NCBI GenBank assembly: GCA_036378155.1
Contig: DASUXA010000110.1
Coordinates: 1 to 54,796, forward strand
Direction of reading: 5' to 3'
Origin: DASUXA01 sp036378155
GTDB lineage: Bacteria > Actinomycetota > Actinomycetes > Mycobacteriales > Micromonosporaceae
Length of the DNA: 54,796 bases
Shown here: positions 50,945 to 54,796 of the stretch, one piece after another
How positions within the stretch are numbered: the stretch's first letter is position 1
Layout: every line of letters begins with the position of its first letter
Program-made: the position numbers and the translations under genes
Notes under the pieces: generated by a model
Told to the model about the DNA's origin: nothing
Database searches by the model: none
Seen by the model: only the letters and a program-made list of their open reading frames with translations

Positions 50945-52157
50945 GCTCGCCCGCCAGCAGCCGCCGGTACAGGTCGTGATGCGCCGCGGCGAGCGCCGGC
51001 CAGGTGCGGCGCCCGGCGACCGCCGCGCCACCCTCGGCGACCCGTGCGCGCAGCGTCGGGTCGCGCAGCAGTCGGCTGATCCCGGCTGCCAGCGCGGTCG
51101 GGTCACGGCGGTCGGCGACCTCGACCACACTTACCCCGTCGACGAGTTCCGGGTCCGGACGGTCGGCGCGGGTGACCACGGTCGGCAGCCCGTGCGCCAG
51201 TACCGACAGCAGCGCCCCGCTCTTCGCGGTCACCCCGGCGGTGAACGGCAGGACCGCGACGTCCGCCGCGCTGAGCAGTTCGGAGACCTCCTGCTCGGGC
51301 AGGTGCCCGGTGAACGTGACCGCGTCGGCGACACCGTGCCGGGCGGCGTGCGACTGCAGGTCCCGCCGTACCGCCTCCGCCTCGTCGCCGGGCAGCGCCA
51401 GCGAGGTGAACCCGCCGACCACGACGAGGCGCAGGTCCGGATGTTCGCGGCGGAGCCGCGCGACCGCTTCGATCAGGTACCGCACGCCCTTCACCGGGTG
51501 GACGAAGCCGAAGAACACCAGCACCGGGGCGTTCGGGTCGAGGCGTCGTCGCCGGCGAGCCCGCTGCCGGTCGCCGGGCGGTACCGGCTGGACGTTGGGC
51601 GCGAGCGGGATGAGCACCGGCTCGCGCCCGGTCCGGTCGCGCAGCAGCGCGGCGTGACCCGGGTTGGTCACCACGACGGCGTCGCTTGCCGGTACCAGCC
51701 GCCAGGTGTCCCGGTCCCACCAGCCGTGGCGCTCCGCGACCCGCCACGCCGCCTCCGGCAGCCACCGCGCTCCGGACGCGCCGCCGTACTCGTGCAGCGT
51801 GGCGACCAGGGGCGTGCCCGCGACGGCGAGCGGCAGCAGACCGGGCGGCGTCTGGGACCGGAACGCCGAGGGCGCGAACTGCACGTGTACCAGGTCGGGC
51901 CGGGTTGCCGCGATTCGTCGCCGCAGGTCGGCGAGGCGGCGGAGGTCACCGGCGTGGGTCCGGTCGCCGGCGGGACGCGACGGTACCGGCAGGGCGACGA
52001 CTTCGACGCCGTCTGCGCGCAGCGCCGGTACCAGGTGGGTCACGTAGTCGGCGACCCCGTCGCGGGCTGGGTCGAGCAGACCGTGCAGCAGCGCGACGCG
52101 GGTCCGGTCGCGGACCGGGGTGCGTGCCGGGCCGGTCTCCGGGTACCTGTTCCGCAC
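50937..52157 (-). CDS. Glycosyltransferase family 4
   Basis: 406 residues from GTG 52157. GT-B fold: 'GVADYVTHLVPAL' (acceptor side), 'FFGFVHPVKGVRYLIEAVA' and 'AGVTAKSGALLSVLAHGLP' holding the donor-binding E-x7-E-like region (weakly kept). It transfers a nucleotide-activated sugar. It is coupled to the downstream GT9 gene. A TTG at 52205 would add a poorly supported extension. Confidence 0.85.
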   Translation of the reverse strand: MRNRYPETGPARTPVRDRTRVALLHGLLDPARDGVADYVTHLVPALRADGVEVVALPVPSRPAGDRTHAGDLRRLADLRRRIAATRPDLVHVQFAPSAFRSQTPPGLLPLAVAGTPLVATLHEYGGASGARWLPEAAWRVAERHGWWDRDTWRLVPASDAVVVTNPGHAALLRDRTGREPVLIPLAPNVQPVPPGDRQRARRRRRLDPNAPVLVFFGFVHPVKGVRYLIEAVARLRREHPDLRLVVVGGFTSLALPGDEAEAVRRDLQSHAARHGVADAVTFTGHLPEQEVSELLSAADVAVLPFTAGVTAKSGALLSVLAHGLPTVVTRADRPDPELVDGVSVVEVADRRDPTALAAGISRLLRDPTLRARVAEGGAAVAGRRTWPALAAAHHDLYRRLLAGERA

Positions 52158-52228
52158 GCGCCGATCTTCCCGTGAAGCAGGCGGGGAAACGGTGTTTTGC
52201 CCCAATTAGCCCCGGGTAACTGGCGGCG

Positions 52229-53359
52229 GTGCGATTCGCGCATCCCGCCGCCCTGAGCGGCCCGCCGATCGACTGGGCGGCAGTCGACCGCGTCCTGGTT
52301 GTCCGACCCGACAACCTCGGCGACGTGGTCCTCGCCGGTCCCGCGATCCGGGCGCTACGCGCGGCGCTGCCGACGGCGCGGATCGACCTGCTCGCCTCGC
52401 CGGCAGGCGCGCAGGTCGCGCCGCTGCTCCCCGGGCTCGACGAGGTGATCGAGGCGCGCGTGTCGTGGCAGCAGATCGACCCGCGCCAGGTCCGCCCGGA
52501 CGACGACACCGACCTGGTACAGCGGCTGTCCGAACGGCGGTACCACGCGGCGATCATCCTCACCTCGTTTTCCCAGTCCCCGTGGGTACCCGCCTACCTG
52601 TGCCAGCGCGCCGGCATCCCGGTACGGGTCGGGACGTCGAAGGAGTTCGGCGGGCCCGCGCTGACCCACTGGGTACCGGCGCCACCCGACGAGACGCACC
52701 AGGTGGATCGCGCGCTGTACGTGCTGTACCGGGTGGGCGTCCCGCCCGTCGGAGCGGAACTGGAGCTACGGGTGCCGGCCGCCGCCCTGCGGGCGGCGGC
52801 CGGCGTCAGGCACGCCGCCGGGATACCGGACGCCGTCGGTTACGCGGTCGTGCTGCCCGGCGCGTCCTGCGCCGCCCGGCGCTACCCGGCAAGTCGGTAC
52901 ACCGAGGTCACCCGGCTGCTCACCGAATCCGGCAGGGTGGTTCTGGTGGTGGGTACCGACCGGGAACACGACCTGGTTCGCGAGGTGGCGAGGGACGTCC
53001 CCGGCGCGGTGCCGGTCGCCGGCGCGACCGGGGTACCGGAACTCGCCGCGCTCATCGCCGACGCCGACGTCGTGGTGTGCAACAACAGCGGCGGGGCGCA
53101 CCTCGCCGACGCGCTCCGGGTGCCGGTTGTCGTCCTGTTCTCCGGTACCGAACAGGTGTCGCAGTACGGGCCGCGAACCGGCGAAGCGGAGGTGCTCACG
53201 GTGCCGACCTGGTGCGCGCCCTGCCGACGGTTCACCTGCCCGTACACGATGGCGTGCCTGGATCTGGACCCGTCGGCGGTCGCCCAGGCAGCGCTGCGAC
53301 TCGCCCGGCGTCCGGTCGGAGTCGGGCGGGGCGGCGCGCCCGCCGCGAGTGTCAGCTGA
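52229..53359 (+). CDS. Glycosyltransferase family 9 (heptosyltransferase-like), second copy
   Basis: 376 residues from GTG 52229. 'VLVVRPDNLGDVVLAGPAIRAL' and 'VVCNNSGGAHLADALRVPVVVLFSGTE' are the GT9 start and donor-site motifs. The same Cys pattern ends the domain ('CAPCRRFTCPYTMACL'). It diverges from the GT4/GT9 pair through a 71-base gap, so the three genes probably act in one glycan or glycoconjugate pathway. The substrate is unknown. Confidence 0.85.
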   Translation: MRFAHPAALSGPPIDWAAVDRVLVVRPDNLGDVVLAGPAIRALRAALPTARIDLLASPAGAQVAPLLPGLDEVIEARVSWQQIDPRQVRPDDDTDLVQRLSERRYHAAIILTSFSQSPWVPAYLCQRAGIPVRVGTSKEFGGPALTHWVPAPPDETHQVDRALYVLYRVGVPPVGAELELRVPAAALRAAAGVRHAAGIPDAVGYAVVLPGASCAARRYPASRYTEVTRLLTESGRVVLVVGTDREHDLVREVARDVPGAVPVAGATGVPELAALIADADVVVCNNSGGAHLADALRVPVVVLFSGTEQVSQYGPRTGEAEVLTVPTWCAPCRRFTCPYTMACLDLDPSAVAQAALRLARRPVGVGRGGAPAASVS

Positions 53360-53624
53360 CGATCTCTCCCGACTGTCCGCCGCCGGTCACGATGTCGCCG
53401 GTCTCGCCGTCCACGCTCGGTACGGTCAAACCCAGCTCGGCGAACGCGTCGCGGCGCTCGGACTGAGCAGCGGCTTCCCGCGCGACCAGCGCGTCGTACT
53501 CGGCGATCTCCGCCATGCCGGGCCGGCCCGACATCCGCTCGGCGAAACTGACGAGGTCCTCCGCCGCCTTCCGGCACGCCTCCGCCGCCTGCCGCGCGCG
53601 GCGTACCGCCTCGTCGTGCTCCAC
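53352..53624 (-). CDS. Small helical protein, unknown function
   Basis: 90 residues from GTG 53624, with GAGGAGG five bases upstream, so I prefer this start over the longer frame to 53735. The first 65 residues form one or two long charged helices ('AVRRARQAAEACRKAAEDLV'); the end is Gly/Asp-rich. It overlaps the convergent GT9 gene by 8 bases. Confidence 0.6.
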   Translation of the reverse strand: MEHDEAVRRARQAAEACRKAAEDLVSFAERMSGRPGMAEIAEYDALVAREAAAQSERRDAFAELGLTVPSVDGETGDIVTGGGQSGEIVS

Positions 53625-53738
53625 GTGCGCCTCCTCACCGTGCCGTCGCCGACCCGCCGCACACTCGGTACCCGTGGCGTACCCGTGGCGCGGCGGCACC
53701 GAAACGGCTACCCGAGGTGCCCCGACCCGAAACACGTG

Positions 53739-53772
53739 ACCGCCCGGACCCGGCGGTCCGGGTCCGGGCGGT
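53739..53772. terminator. Hairpin terminator
   Basis: Perfect 15-base arms (53739-53753, 53758-53772) with a CGGT loop, located just past the 3' end of the MauE/DoxX-like gene at 53806. Confidence 0.85.
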
Positions 53773-53805
53773 TGGGTCCGGCGGCGCGTCCAGCGCCGGC
53801 GTGGG

Positions 53806-54657
53806 TCAGGCGGGTACCGGTACCGCCTGGTCGTCGCCTGCCTCCGCGTCCTCGACGAGCGCGACCCGCACGTCGTCCGGCGCGTACCGCAGTCGGGGCA
53901 CCGCGAACACCGCCGTCATCCGCCGACCCTCGACGAGTGCCGCATAGCTGATCAGCCGCCACTCGCCCTCGTCCCAGTGGTCGAGCACCGCGGAACGCAG
54001 CGTCGCGCCGACCCGCCGGAACGCCTCGCTGCGCTCCAACTGCTGTACCGACGACTCGAGCGGGATGTCGAAACCGCCGCCCGCCAGCGGATGCCGCAGC
54101 CGGACCCGCAGCCGGCGCAGCGGCAGCAGCCAGTACCGGTCGAGTTCGGCGGAGAACGAGCAGATCAGGGCGAGTTCGACGACGGCGGTCGCGACGCTGG
54201 TCGCGGGATGGGCGGCGATCGTCGGTACCCAACCGTCCGTCGCGGTGGTCGCCACCGCAGCGGCGACGAACAGCAGTCCGGCGCGGACGAACGCCCGCCA
54301 GGTGATGCGGGACCGGCGAGCGGACAGACAGCCGCACGACGAGTCCGGCGCCACCGCCCGGGCCCAGCCGAGGTAGCCCAGGAACCCGGCGGACAGCACG
54401 GTTGCCGCCGTGGCGGCGCCGGTCGCGGCGACCGTGCCCGCCCCGGTCACCAGGAGGAACCCGCCGACCAGCACCTCGACCGCGCCGACACCGCGATAGG
54501 CGGCGGCGACCCGGTCGGTACCGACGAGGCGGGTGAGCGCCGTGCGCGCGGCGGCCTGTGCCGACCGCCGCCCGGCCAGCTTGACCGCGCCCGCCCACAG
54601 CAGCAGCGCGGCAACGGGGAGCGGCTGAACCGCCGCGACCCAGGAGTACCGGTCCAT
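53806..54657 (-). CDS. MauE/DoxX-like membrane protein with C-terminal soluble domain
   Basis: 283 residues. The first 165 residues have about four helices with 'LLLWAGAVKLAGR' and 'FLGYLGWARAVAPDSSCGCLS': the CGC after a helix is typical of MauE-type redox-associated membrane proteins. The remaining 120 residues are soluble and predicted mixed alpha/beta ('DHWDEGEWRLISYAALVEGR'). The ATG at 54657 follows GAAAGG. A role in disulfide or thiol chemistry is known for relatives but not shown here. Confidence 0.7.
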   Translation of the reverse strand: MDRYSWVAAVQPLPVAALLLWAGAVKLAGRRSAQAAARTALTRLVGTDRVAAAYRGVGAVEVLVGGFLLVTGAGTVAATGAATAATVLSAGFLGYLGWARAVAPDSSCGCLSARRSRITWRAFVRAGLLFVAAAVATTATDGWVPTIAAHPATSVATAVVELALICSFSAELDRYWLLPLRRLRVRLRHPLAGGGFDIPLESSVQQLERSEAFRRVGATLRSAVLDHWDEGEWRLISYAALVEGRRMTAVFAVPRLRYAPDDVRVALVEDAEAGDDQAVPVPA

Positions 54658-54688
54658 CGGTGCACCTTTCTCGGTTCGTCGCGAGTCT

Positions 54689-54796
54689 GTCGGCGGACCG
54701 GCATCACTCAGCGTCCGCCGATCTCGCCAGTCGGTCGGCGGACCGACAGTCAGCCGGCGTCCGCCGGTCTCGCCAGTCGGTCGGGGGGCCCGGGGG
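54689..54796. repeat. Imperfect ~45-base tandem repeat, continuing past the window end
   Basis: Two units (54689-54733 and 54734-54779) share GTCGGCGGACCG ... GTCCGCCGRTCTCGCCAGTCG, and a third begins at 54780. Each unit contains an internal inverted repeat (GGCGGAC/GTCCGCC) able to form a hairpin. It lies in the upstream region of the MauE/DoxX-like gene. Confidence 0.7.

Noticed and set aside
1..54796. tRNA, rRNA, CRISPR or insertion-sequence features
   Set aside because: I found no cloverleaf-like T-loop/CCA patterns, no rRNA-like segments, no regularly spaced repeats with spacers and no transposase motifs.

Overview
High-GC actinobacterial chromosome, about 70% G+C, with frequent GTG starts, stop/start overlaps between operon genes and GGAGG-type ribosome sites. 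Gene content (nitrate respiration, a streptogrisin-type protease, DUF2277, YflT-like and TMEM175 proteins, a natural-product locus) fits Micromonosporaceae or a close relative. GGTACC is strikingly over-represented and GGCC under-represented. My guess of an Actinocatenispora-like genus is tentative.

Layout. 1-4.1 kb: end of a membrane protein, then an operon of a repetitive Ala/Asn/Asp/Val-rich peptide (2722-3396) and an M50 intramembrane-type zinc protease with a PqqD-like N-terminal domain (275-2710). 4.1-10.8 kb: narGHJI, respiratory nitrate reductase, four genes with overlapping ends. 11-16.7 kb: TMEM175-type channel, metallophosphoesterase, VOC protein, two hypothetical proteins, a Kam-family 16S rRNA A1408 methyltransferase, and a DUF371 / RsmI-like fusion.

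16.8-27.6 kb is the most striking part. A divergent locus carries an acyl-CoA ligase, an acyl-CoA dehydrogenase and an MBL-fold hydrolase on one strand. On the other strand are a DegT-type aminotransferase, an HK97-fold protein that I read as a Family 3 ('natural product') encapsulin, a PAPS sulfotransferase, an atypical SDR and an MFS exporter, followed by a secreted gamma-glutamyltransferase. The inferred logic is acid activation and dehydrogenation, amination, reduction and sulfation, with one or more steps inside a protein shell, then export.

27.6-46 kb: DUF2277, a DUF59/amidohydrolase pair of the kind found beside binuclear iron monooxygenases but here without one, a methyltransferase, OsmC, a very large PEGLP-type P-type ATPase, a CsoR-family repressor lacking the copper-binding His together with an MFS transporter, a secreted phosphoesterase, a frameshifted XRE regulator, a YflT-like stress protein, a LigD-like protein with a dead ligase domain, and a secreted 5'-nucleotidase. 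46-54.8 kb: membrane protein, acyl-CoA synthetase, S1 protease, three glycosyltransferases (two GT9, one GT4), a MauE/DoxX-like membrane protein, and a tandem repeat at the window end.

No tRNA, rRNA, CRISPR array, insertion sequence or replication origin was seen. No stretch without a proposed gene exceeds 300 bases. All functional calls come from reading motifs; no database search was possible.
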